Source of the DNA: GWC2-37-13 sp964564535 | GTDB taxonomy: Bacteria > Patescibacteriota > Microgenomatia > UBA1406 > GWC2-37-13 | DNA length: 19,999 nucleotides | NCBI GenBank assembly: GCA_964564535.1 | Contig: CAZMBH010000012.1 | Span: 1-19,999, forward strand | Direction of reading: 5' to 3' | Shown: positions 7,301 to 15,200 of the stretch, in pieces | Layout: the number at the start of each line of letters is the position of its first letter | Numbering within the stretch: position 1 is the stretch's first letter | Notes under the pieces: generated by a model | What the model saw: only the letters and a program-made list of their open reading frames with translations | Told to the model about the DNA's origin: nothing | The model's database searches: none | Program-made: the position numbers and the translations under genes

Positions 7301-7303
7301 CAA

Positions 7304-8791
7304 TTAAACAATGTCCTTAATCATTTTTTCTAAATCCTTTCCGTCCTTTTCGTCCATTATTTTATTTTTATTAATTTTTTCTACCCATTTCTTTCCTTTT
7401 GTTTTTAGTGTCTCTAAAATCTTGGTTTCAAATTTTTCGATTTCATCAATGGGTAATTTATCAAGATATCCGTTACTGGCAACCCAAAGAATCGATACTT
7501 GTTCGGCCAAGCTTAAAGGCTTGTTTTTCTTTTGTTTTAATACTTGGGTTACCTTGGATCCACGGTTCAAGAATTTCTTGGTTTCTTCATCTAATTCAGA
7601 TTCAAATTGAGAAAAGGCTGCCAAATCCCGGTATTGAGCAAGATCGAGTTTTAATTTACCGGCAACCGCTTTCATTGCCTTTGTTTGAGCGTTTCCTCCA
7701 ACTCTTGAAACTGATAATCCAACGTTAATAGCCGGGCGGATTCCCGAGTTAAATAAATCTGTTTCAAGTGAAATTTGTCCATCGGTAATGGAAATTACGT
7801 TGGTAGGAATATAAGCTGACAAATCTCCATCAAGAGTTTCAATTATCGGTAGGGCTGTAATCGATCCTCCGCCATATTTTTTATCAATTCGACAGGCTCG
7901 TTCAAGTAATCTTGAATGTAGGTAAAAAACGTCTCCAGGATAGGCTTCTCGTCCTGCTGGCCGTCTTAGAATAAGGGACATTTGACGATATGACCAAGCA
8001 TGTTTAGTCAGATCATCATAAACAACCAGTACGTCCTGTCCTTTATCCATAAAATATTCGCCAATTGCGCTAGCAGTGTAGGGTGCTAAATATTGCATAG
8101 CGACCGAATCAGAGGCTCCAGCATTAACAACTATAGAATATTTATCAGCACCGTGTTTTTTCAAAAGCTCTACAATTGCGGCGACCTTAGAATTTTTTTG
8201 ACCAATCGCACAGTAAATACAAACAACATCCTGCCCCTTTTGATTAAGAATCGTATCAACAGCAATAGTCGTCTTTCCGGTTCCACGATCTCCAATTATC
8301 AGTTCTCGTTGTCCTCGACCGATTGGAATAAGCGCGTCGATAGATTTAATTCCAGTTTGAAGCGGAACATTAACCGGTTGTCTTTTAACAACTCCGGCTG
8401 CAATTTTTTCAACAGGGTATAGAGTCTTAGATTTTATTGGAGCTTTTCCATCAAGAGGTAGTCCAAGAGAATCAACAACTCTACCAAGTAATGCCTCTGA
8501 TACCGGAACAGAAAGGGTATAACCTAAAGCTTTTGCTTTATCTCCTGCGGCAATGCTTGTGTAGTCACCTAGAATAATTGCACCGACTTCATCCTCGGTC
8601 AGATCAATCACGTATCCTAATACATTTTTCTTGAATTCAATCAATTCTCCATATGCCACATGGTCTAGTCCCTCTAAAATTACAACTCCATCCTTTACTT
8701 GCGAGACAATACCATTTTCTTCGGTAGAAATTTTAGGTTTATTTTTTAACTCCTTTTCAAGAGTTTTTATGTATTCATCAATCAATTTCAT
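7304..8791 (-). CDS. atpA: F1 ATP synthase alpha subunit
   Basis: 495 residues. Has the P-loop GDRGTGKT (167-174), the VVYDDLTKHAWSYRQMSLILRRPAGREAYPGD segment and the SVSRVG motif with the arginine that reaches the beta catalytic site. It forms the hexamer with beta and binds nucleotide without turning it over. The N-terminal about 25 residues (MKLIDEYIKTLEKELKNK) are a charged helix; in other species this helix binds the N-domain of delta, which is missing here. It overlaps atpH by 14 bp, indicating translational coupling. Confidence 0.98.
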   Translation of the reverse strand: MKLIDEYIKTLEKELKNKPKISTEENGIVSQVKDGVVILEGLDHVAYGELIEFKKNVLGYVIDLTEDEVGAIILGDYTSIAAGDKAKALGYTLSVPVSEALLGRVVDSLGLPLDGKAPIKSKTLYPVEKIAAGVVKRQPVNVPLQTGIKSIDALIPIGRGQRELIIGDRGTGKTTIAVDTILNQKGQDVVCIYCAIGQKNSKVAAIVELLKKHGADKYSIVVNAGASDSVAMQYLAPYTASAIGEYFMDKGQDVLVVYDDLTKHAWSYRQMSLILRRPAGREAYPGDVFYLHSRLLERACRIDKKYGGGSITALPIIETLDGDLSAYIPTNVISITDGQISLETDLFNSGIRPAINVGLSVSRVGGNAQTKAMKAVAGKLKLDLAQYRDLAAFSQFESELDEETKKFLNRGSKVTQVLKQKKNKPLSLAEQVSILWVASNGYLDKLPIDEIEKFETKILETLKTKGKKWVEKINKNKIMDEKDGKDLEKMIKDIV

Positions 8792-9062
8792 ATAATGTAT
8801 TAGATAATTTAGATAACGATCCCATAAGGGACAAGTCGATTGTTTTTGATCCGACTTTGATAATGATTCCGGCGATTATTGATTTATCAATCTGATAATC
8901 CGCTTGTGACCAATTCAGTTCTGAAAATTTTTTTCCTAAAACTTTTTTATCTTCAACGCCGAGAATATCGGCGCTAAAAACCTGCACGCGACTTTGTTCT
9001 TTATGGATGTTATCCAATAAAAAACTTTTTAAATCCTTTTTTAGTTTTGGATTAATTTTCAT
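8778..9062 (-). CDS. atpH: Short ATP synthase delta subunit (C-terminal domain only)
   Basis: 94 residues against about 175-180 for typical delta. The conserved C-terminal part is clear: VQVFSADIL near residue 27, then YQIDKSIIAGIIIKVGSKTIDLSLMGSLSKL, matching the IDKS-x-x-AG-x-x-I-R-x-G pattern of delta/OSCP. The six-helix N-terminal domain that caps alpha is absent, and the upstream bases are atpF coding sequence, so it is not hidden by a frameshift. Position between atpF and atpA, with short overlaps to both, supports the call. It presumably still links the b stalk to F1, but with altered contact to alpha. Confidence 0.85.
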   Translation of the reverse strand: MKINPKLKKDLKSFLLDNIHKEQSRVQVFSADILGVEDKKVLGKKFSELNWSQADYQIDKSIIAGIIIKVGSKTIDLSLMGSLSKLSNTLYEID

Positions 9063-9561
9063 ACATTTTTAGATTACCCTGATAGTTTTTAATAATTGCT
9101 CCGGTAACTTTTTTTCGGGATGATTCGTCAAGGGATTCTTTTAAAGCGCTTTCGACAATTATTAGACTTGTTTTAATAATTTTATCTTTGACCTCCCTGT
9201 ATAATAGATTCTTTTCTTCCTCTAGTAGCTTTTTATTTTTATTCTTAATTTCAAGAGCGTCTGCTTCTGCCTGTTTAATTAAATCCTCTCTCATACTCTG
9301 AGCTTCTTTCTTAGCTTCAACAAACAAAACGTCAAACTCTTTTTTCATTTTCTCTTTCATCTTTTTTTCAGCTTCAAGATTTGCTTCTTCACTTCTTTTA
9401 AGCTTTTCCAGCATCTTATTCTTCTCTTCCTCGTTTTTCCGCTCTTGATTCAAAAACGATGTAAAAGGTTTAACCATAAATTGTTTTGCTAAAATAAAAA
9501 ACAAAACAAAATTGATCATTTGAGCCAATAATAATTTTCCATCTATTCCTAAATTTTCCAT
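9052..9561 (-). CDS. atpF: Fo ATP synthase b subunit
   Basis: 169 residues from the ATG at 9561 (MENLGIDGKL). A TTG six codons upstream (9579) is also in frame but lies inside atpE; the ATG sits 10 bp after the atpE stop and is preferred. One N-terminal membrane helix (LLLAQMINFVLFFILAKQFM), then a long highly charged alpha-helical coiled coil rich in Lys and Glu, forming the peripheral stalk that holds F1 against the turning c-ring. It overlaps atpH by 11 bp. Only one b-type gene is present, so a b2 homodimer is expected. Confidence 0.93.
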   Translation of the reverse strand: MENLGIDGKLLLAQMINFVLFFILAKQFMVKPFTSFLNQERKNEEEKNKMLEKLKRSEEANLEAEKKMKEKMKKEFDVLFVEAKKEAQSMREDLIKQAEADALEIKNKNKKLLEEEKNLLYREVKDKIIKTSLIIVESALKESLDESSRKKVTGAIIKNYQGNLKMYEN

Positions 9562-9571
9562 AATCTTTTTT

Positions 9572-9799
9572 TTATGCAAATTTCAAAATTAATGCGACGA
9601 CTAAGGCGTAAATAGCAATAGCTTCTGCGAATGCTAAGGACAAAATCATTGTTGTCCTGATGGCAGATTCTGCTTCTGGGTTTCTACCTAACGCCTCAAC
9701 TGACTTACTACCAATCATTCCGATTGCAAAGGCTGGGAAGATTGTGCCAACAGCGATAGTCAAAGCGACTGATAACAATTTCATTACTTCAGCTGACAT
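9572..9799 (-). CDS. atpE: Fo ATP synthase c subunit
   Basis: 75 residues from ATG 9799. An upstream in-frame GTG (9811) would add four residues but falls inside the Shine-Dalgarno sequence, so the ATG is chosen. Two membrane helices flank the polar loop RNPEA (39-43). The ion-binding carboxylate is E59 (AFAEAIAIYALV). Aligned with sodium-type rings, the helix-1 Gln position is Ile and the residue after the Glu is Ala, not Ser/Thr, so proton coupling is expected. It forms the rotating membrane ring, needed in many copies. Confidence 0.95.
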   Translation of the reverse strand: MSAEVMKLLSVALTIAVGTIFPAFAIGMIGSKSVEALGRNPEAESAIRTTMILSLAFAEAIAIYALVVALILKFA

Positions 9800-9807
9800 A
9801 AATAAAA

Positions 9808-9816
9808 TCACCCCTT
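9808..9816 (-). promoter_or_regulatory. Strong Shine-Dalgarno site of atpE
   Basis: Minus strand AAGGGGTGA, 8 nt before the ATG at 9799. It is a near-match to the 16S anti-SD complement. Most other starts checked in the window have AT-rich upstream bases without such a site, so atpE stands out, in line with the need for many c subunits per complex. Confidence 0.75.
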
Positions 9817-9830
9817 TCTTAAATTAACTT

Positions 9831-10628
9831 TTAATGATGTTCTACTATTGCGCCATTTATAAACACTGCCGTCAACATTGAGAAAACTAATGCTTGAATA
9901 AAACCGACAAATATTTCCAAGGCAATGAAAGGAAAAGAAGCAAGAACCGGAACCAAAAAAGCAACAATTGTTAATAACACTTCTCCGGCAAAGATATTAC
10001 CAAATAAACGAAAGGCAAATGACAAAATTTTTGAAAACTCGGAAAGAATATCCAAAGCTCCGACAAAAAATGAGATTGGATCGGAAAAATTGAAAAATTT
10101 ATGAAGATATTTTTTAATTCCTAGAAACTTAATTGAAAAAAATTGAATTGAGAGAACAGAAATAATTGCTAATGCCAATGTAGTATTTAAGTCAGCATTA
10201 TTTCCCCGAAGAAGTGGAATAAACACTTCTCCATGTTCCTCAACTACTTTGATCATCAGGCTGCCAACTCCTGGGAGCAGTCCAAACCAATTTTGAAGAA
10301 GTATATAAAAAAAGAAAGAAAAAAGTAATGGGAAAAATACTTTTGTATTTTCTCCAAGGACTGAATGAAATAAGTCATAGATATTTTTAATAATGAATTT
10401 TATCAAGTAATAAAAGTTACTTTTCCTTTTTAAATTTGATTGGTGATTGAAGTAAAGAGCTATAAAGACAGTTAGAAGAAAGACAACCGCTGAGGCAATC
10501 ATTGAATTAGTAATAGGTATTCCAAATAAGTGAGTCACTGCTTCAGCTTTAATACTAATCTTTGGCATTTCAGTCAGTATGGTAATGCCGCCATATGTTG
10601 CCTCTTCAATGACTTTTTCTTCGCTCAT
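9831..10628 (-). CDS. atpB: Fo ATP synthase a subunit
   Basis: 265 residues with five to six hydrophobic helices. The essential stator arginine is R207 in FAFRLFGNIFAGE, and the last helix has the conserved Gln (GFIQALVFSMLTAVFI, Q245). It forms the two ion half-channels against the c-ring. N-terminal about 30 residues are polar and probably outside the membrane. It begins inside the 3' end of the upstream AtpZ/I-like gene (23-bp overlap) and is followed by atpE after 31 bp that carry the atpE ribosome-binding site. Confidence 0.96.
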   Translation of the reverse strand: MSEEKVIEEATYGGITILTEMPKISIKAEAVTHLFGIPITNSMIASAVVFLLTVFIALYFNHQSNLKRKSNFYYLIKFIIKNIYDLFHSVLGENTKVFFPLLFSFFFYILLQNWFGLLPGVGSLMIKVVEEHGEVFIPLLRGNNADLNTTLALAIISVLSIQFFSIKFLGIKKYLHKFFNFSDPISFFVGALDILSEFSKILSFAFRLFGNIFAGEVLLTIVAFLVPVLASFPFIALEIFVGFIQALVFSMLTAVFINGAIVEHH

Positions 10629-10896
10629 CTATATAAATTCTGTATAAATTGTAAATACTGCTTATCGTTCCAAAAAAAATAAAAAAAACCGTCAAATATG
10701 GTTTAGTGCGAAACTTGTTATCTAAAAATAAACCAACTATCAAGCCTATTAATATTGGAGTGACTAAACTATAACCAACATTAATATTTATATATTCCGA
10801 AAAAAAATCTTTTTTAATCTTCGGTTTCTTGTTAAAGTTTTGATCAGTTTTTTTTAAATTTCCGTGTTTGTCAATTTCAAAATAGTTGCTTTTCAT
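10606..10896 (-). CDS. AtpZ/AtpI-like small membrane protein
   Basis: 96 residues: a polar, lysine-rich N-terminus (about 40 residues) followed by two membrane helices, roughly 41-58 and 67-86, linked by FLDNKFRTKPY. The pattern G-x-x-x-G-x-x-LD-x-x-x-x-T-x-P before the second helix is that of the AtpZ/AtpI group (PF09527-like), small proteins encoded first in atp operons and linked to c-ring assembly or to magnesium/calcium supply. Whether it should be called AtpZ or AtpI cannot be settled by eye. It overlaps atpB by 23 bp. Confidence 0.75.
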   Translation of the reverse strand: MKSNYFEIDKHGNLKKTDQNFNKKPKIKKDFFSEYININVGYSLVTPILIGLIVGLFLDNKFRTKPYLTVFFIFFGTISSIYNLYRIYIDERRKSH

Positions 10897-10948
10897 TTTA
10901 ACAGTCCAATATTAATTCGTCAATGGTTAATTTAAGTTTAATTTAAGT

Positions 10949-11251
10949 TTAAGAGGGTTTACTGACATATTCTAAATGGGAAATTCTTGATTCGTGATTA
11001 TTTAATGTCGATTGATTATTTCGATTAATATCCCTCATTTCAACACGAAATTCATTAACTTCCTTGCGAAAATCATTTAGTTCTTTTATTATGTCACTTT
11101 TTACTTCTCCAATAAACTCAATAATTTCAATAAAACCACGATCCATTTTTAAATCAAGAGACTTTAGTTCCTCTTTTGTTGCAAAAAACTTCGAATCCTC
11201 TTTTGTAACAAAGATCGCCTTCATTTTTTTAATATCCGCATCTGTGATCAT
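10949..11251 (-). CDS. Small coiled-coil protein at the head of the atp operon
   Basis: 100 residues, no membrane segment and no recognised catalytic motif. Residues about 15-75 are helical with heptad-like spacing of hydrophobic residues and many charged positions (TKEELKSLDLKMDRGF...IIEFIGEVKSDIIKELNDF), predicting a coiled coil; the tail is polar (NRNNQSTLNNHESRISHLE). It is the first gene after a good promoter and lies 52 bp before the AtpZ/I-like gene, so it is probably co-transcribed with atp. Similar short coiled-coil ORFs are frequent in CPR genomes, from memory. Function unknown; no link to ATP synthase is shown beyond position. Confidence 0.6.
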   Translation of the reverse strand: MITDADIKKMKAIFVTKEDSKFFATKEELKSLDLKMDRGFIEIIEFIGEVKSDIIKELNDFRKEVNEFRVEMRDINRNNQSTLNNHESRISHLEYVSKPS

Positions 11252-11288
11252 AGTTTTTTAATTTAATCAAATAATTAGTAATTATTCA

Positions 11289-11316
11289 ATCATAAAATAC
11301 TATAAAGTCCTGTCAA
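11289..11316 (-). promoter_or_regulatory. Promoter of the coiled-coil ORF and atp operon
   Basis: Minus strand: TTGACA (11316-11311), 16-bp spacer, TATGAT (11294-11289). Predicted start near 11282, giving a leader of about 31 nt before the ATG at 11251. It is the only convincing promoter upstream of the atp genes. Confidence 0.7.
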
Positions 11317-11327
11317 CTGCTTACTTG

Positions 11328-11356
11328 TCCCTCGAAGCCCGAAGGGCGAAGTGGGA
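11328..11356. repeat. GC-rich imperfect palindrome upstream of the atp promoter
   Basis: GCCC-GAA-GGGC (11337-11347) forms the inner stem and TCCC/GGGA (11328-11331 and 11353-11356) the outer stem, with a symmetric internal loop. It stands out as a GC-rich patch in AT-rich intergenic DNA between two divergent promoters. No U-tract follows. It may be another dispersed palindrome of this genome. Confidence 0.4.
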
Positions 11357-11407
11357 TAACCTACAAAAGTGTGGTTTTAGATTATCAAAAAGAGATTATT
11401 TTGGCGT

Positions 11408-11437
11408 TTGTTAATTATTATGAGGATGTAATATAAT
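11408..11437 (+). promoter_or_regulatory. Leaderless-type promoter of the membrane protein gene
   Basis: TTGTTA (11408-11413), 18-bp spacer, TATAAT (11432-11437). Exactly six bases separate the -10 box from the ATG at 11444, so transcription is predicted to start on the start codon. Confidence 0.55.
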
Positions 11438-11443
11438 TAAAGA

Positions 11444-12229
11444 ATGGATCCATTCATTATTAAAGTTTTACTATCCCTTTTAATTGGAATAGTCTGGGTT
11501 ATTGTTTCGACAAACATTGCTGAACGAGTCAGTGGTAAACTTGGAGGTTTAATCGTTGGCTTACCATCAACAGCAGTTATTAGCATACTATTTGTCGGTT
11601 TGACGCAGGGAATGCCTGCTGCATTAACTTCCAGTATGATTGTCCCCTACAGTAGTGGGCTTTACTGTTTCTTTTTTATTACCTTTCTTTTATTGACAAA
11701 AAAGGGATTTAAAATCGGTTTTATTAGTTCTTTAATCGTCTGGTTTGTCTTTGCTTTTGTTGCTGCTAAATTTCCTCCAAACAATCTTCTTGAGTCAATT
11801 ATTGTCGGATTAATTTTAATAACATTGACGATATTTTGGGCGGTTAAAAAAATTCATATAAATCATAAGTTAATCCCAAAGAATATTGTTAGTGGTCCAC
11901 TATGGTTAAAAGCTGTTATTACAGGAACAGTTATTGGAATTATTGTAATTATTAGTAAAATAGCTGGGCCAAGATGGGGAGGGATTTTTGCTACTTTTCC
12001 GGCTTTAACTATTTCTTCAATGCTAATTACTATTAGATCAGGCGGAGTAGAATTTACTCGTTTAATTGCTAAGAATGTTTTGATAAGCACAACAACAACA
12101 ATTAGTATTTATGCAATTCTCTGTTATTTTCTGTTTCCAATTGTAGGAGTAATTCTAGGTACAATTTTTTCATACTTAGGCCTTTTGATTATAAGCATAC
12201 CCTTATATTTTTTATTTTTAAAAAGATAG
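11444..12229 (+). CDS. Integral membrane protein with two similar halves
   Basis: 261 residues with about eight hydrophobic helices and almost no soluble part. The halves look related: KLGGLIVGLPSTAVISILFV (residues 32-51) and RWGGIFATFPALTISSMLIT (177-196) align as GG-hydrophobic-P-small-hydrophobic, about 145 residues apart, each followed by further helices. This resembles a tandem duplication of a DUF3147-like four-helix unit, but that family link is from memory and weak. Transport is plausible, substrate unknown. It is a single-gene unit between the divergent atp promoter and the convergent dnaE; it has its own promoter and shares the hairpin at 12265-12295 with dnaE. Confidence 0.75.
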   Translation: MDPFIIKVLLSLLIGIVWVIVSTNIAERVSGKLGGLIVGLPSTAVISILFVGLTQGMPAALTSSMIVPYSSGLYCFFFITFLLLTKKGFKIGFISSLIVWFVFAFVAAKFPPNNLLESIIVGLILITLTIFWAVKKIHINHKLIPKNIVSGPLWLKAVITGTVIGIIVIISKIAGPRWGGIFATFPALTISSMLITIRSGGVEFTRLIAKNVLISTTTTISIYAILCYFLFPIVGVILGTIFSYLGLLIISIPLYFLFLKR

Positions 12230-12264
12230 AGGAATAAAACGAAGACAAAAGGGACTCTCTTATA

Positions 12265-12295
12265 TAAGGTCCGTCCTTAATGAGGACGGACCTTA
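12265..12295. terminator. Hairpin between convergent genes, probable bidirectional terminator
   Basis: TAAGGTCCGTCCT (12265-12277), loop TAATG, AGGACGGACCTTA (12283-12295): a perfect 13-bp stem. It lies 35 bp after the membrane protein stop and 2 bp beyond the dnaE stop. The following bases are AT-rich but not a clean U-run in either direction. Confidence 0.75.
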
Positions 12296-12297
12296 AT

Positions 12298-15200
12298 TTA
12301 ATTCTGATTCACCTTTTCAAGGTCGACGGCGTTTTCAAGAATTATTCCGATTCTACCTTCACGCTCATTAACCTTGCCCTTTAACATAATTATTTTATTA
12401 ATATTCAAAAATGATTTTAAAGCGGTGTAACTCCGGGGGAAAACCACGACTTCAATGGTTCCGCTTTCGTCAAAGATTTGAATAATAGCCATTTCCTCAT
12501 TATTTTTCTTGGTTTTAACAATTTTTTTTCCGCTGATAAGTCCGGCTAAAATTATTGGTTTATTAGCGTCTTGAATAGTTACTTCTCCGATCTTTTTAGT
12601 AGTTTTTTTTTCAATAATCGCTTTATATTTAGCCATGGGGTTTTTTCCGATTAAAAAACCGATCACTTCCCTTTCCATCGTAAACAAAACATCTTCTTCA
12701 TATTCGGGGATAGTTTTAAAATTATCAGTTATTTTCTCTTCGGCAGAAGTAGCAAAAAGGTCATATTGTCCTTTTTCAGATTTTGTTTTAATTCTTTGAA
12801 TATCGGCAACAACAAGCGGATAGTTTAATAGCAAGGTAGCCTTATTACCAAAATTTGAAAAACCGCCTGATTTAATCAAGCTTTCAACGGTCCTTTTATT
12901 AACACGGCGTAAATCAACACGGGCCAAAAAGTCCTTTAACCCATGAAATTTTCCGTTGGCACGTTCTTCGAGGATTGAATCAATGGCGGCTGTCCCAACA
13001 TTTTTTAAAGCTGAAAGTCCAAATCTGATCTCCGGACCTTCAATAGAGAAACTATAAATGGATTTATTAATATCCGGTGGTAAAACTTTTATCTCCATTC
13101 TCCGGCATTCCTCGATGGCTTGTGACATTTTTATTTCCCTTTGAGGTCCTGCCACACCATGAAGTTCGGCTGTAAGAAGTGCCGTCATATATTCAACGGG
13201 ATAGTTAGCTTTAATATATCCGGTCCAGTAGGCAATTAATCCGTAAGAAGCGGAATGAGGTTTATTAAATCCGTAAGCGGCAAATTTCTCCATGAAATTC
13301 CACACTTTTTCAATCATGGCAATTTTATATCCATTTTTTTCGCAACCTTTGAAAAATTTTACTTTATCTTTTTTCATCAGTTCTTTTTTCTTTTTTCCCA
13401 TCGCCATCCGGAGATTATCTGCTTCACTCATTGTAAACCCGGCCAGTTTGTTGGCAATCTCCATTACCTGCTCCTGATAAACAAGAACTCCGTAAGTTTC
13501 TTCAAGCACTGACTTAAGATCCGGATGAGGATACTTTATTTTTTTTGCATTAGCTTTTCCCTCCAAAAATGCCGGAATAAGGTCCATAGGTCCGGGCCGG
13601 TACAGGGCCACCATAGCGGAAATATCTGATAATTTATTTGGTTTAAGCTCTTTAGCTAGATGTTTCATTCCGCCGGATTCCAATTGAAAAACCCCGACCG
13701 TATCCCCTCTTGAAATAAGTTCGTAAGTTTTTTTATCGTCAACCGGAACTTGGTGGATATCAATTTTTTTCCCGGAATTAATTTCTACATATTTTAAAGC
13801 TTCTTCAATAATCGTTAAGTTTCTCAGTCCTAAGAAATCTACTTTTAAAAGTCCGACCGCCTTTTGGTTTGAAACGGCGTTCAGGTCGATACAGTACATG
13901 TCGTACTGAGTAATAATTTTTCCCTCTTTGTTATCTCTTTGAAGAGGAACATATTCTGATAAATTTTTATCTGAGATTACGACTCCGGCTGCATGTACTG
14001 AGGAGTGTCGGGGCAACCCTTCAAGGCGCCGGGCAACATCTAAAACTTTCTTGGTTTCCGGCTCGGTCTGATAAGCAAATTTTAACTGAGAGGACTCCTC
14101 TAAAGCTTGTGCAATCGTCATATTAAATCCCTGCTTGCCGAAAGGAATCATTTTTGCCAACCGGTCACCAGAGGAATACGACATTCCAAGCGCCCGGCTG
14201 ACATCACGGACAGAAAGCCTTGCCTCCATTTTTCCAAAGGTAATAATTTGAGCAACCTTATCTTCTCCGTATTTGTTGGTAACATATTTTAAAACTTCAT
14301 CACGGCGGGTATCGGCAAAATCGATATCGATATCCGGAGGAGTCGGACGGTCCGGGTTTAAGAACCTTTCAAAAGGCAAATTATGATCGATTGGATTGAT
14401 ATCGGTAATTCCTAAGACATAAGCAACTAAAGATCCGGCGACCGATCCTCTTCCCGGGCCAACGGCAATTCCCTGATTTTTTGCCCAGTTAACGAAGTCC
14501 TGAACAATCAAGAAGTAAGTTGAATAACCTTTATTATTTATAATATTTAATTCATATTGAATTCTTTTATTTACCAATTCCTGCGAGTATGAGGCGACTC
14601 TTTTCTTCCTTTCTTCGACAAGCTCGTTTAAGTATTGAGCTACGGGTTTATTATTGGGAGTGGCAAATTTCGGTAAGATCCACTTGCCATTCGGTATCTC
14701 AACATTACATTTATCAGCTATTTTAACTGTATTTTCAATTGCTTCAGGCAAATCGATAAAACTCCCTTTCATTTCGGCAGTTGATTTAAAATAATAATCA
14801 GGAACATTGATCATAGACATTGGTCGCGTCTTTTCGACCATCGTATGTTGGGTTTGTATACAAAGAAGAACTTCCTGGGCATAAGCATCATCCTTTTCTA
14901 AATAATGAACGTCATTGGTGGCAACTAAAGGTACGCCAAATTTTCTTGAAAGCCTGACCAATTCTTTATTAACCCGCTCAAGTTCTTCGATTCCAGGATG
15001 TCTTTGAATTTCTAAATAAAAATCGTCTTTAAAAATTTTTAAATATTTTTCTAAAATCTTTTCTGCTTCTTTCGTCTGATTTTCCAAAATTAAAGATGGA
15101 ATTTCTCCGTTTAAACAGGCTGATAAAGCTATGACTCCTTCATGGTATTTTTCTAAAACTTCAAAGTCAATTCTCGGTTTGTAATAAAATCCTTCAAGAA

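Noticed and set aside
7311..7728. Plus-strand ORFs antisense to atpA
   Set aside because: They lie wholly within a certain atpA gene and have no domain sense or promoter.
8778..9062. Frameshifted full-length atpH
   Set aside because: The bases upstream encode the end of atpF in another frame; no OSCP N-domain is found in any frame there.
9562..9579. Upstream TTG start for atpF
   Set aside because: It lies inside atpE; the ATG at 9561, just after the atpE stop, fits the family N-terminus better.
9572..9811. Sodium-type c-ring
   Set aside because: The helix-1 Gln and the Ser/Thr after the carboxylate found in sodium rings are replaced by Ile and Ala.
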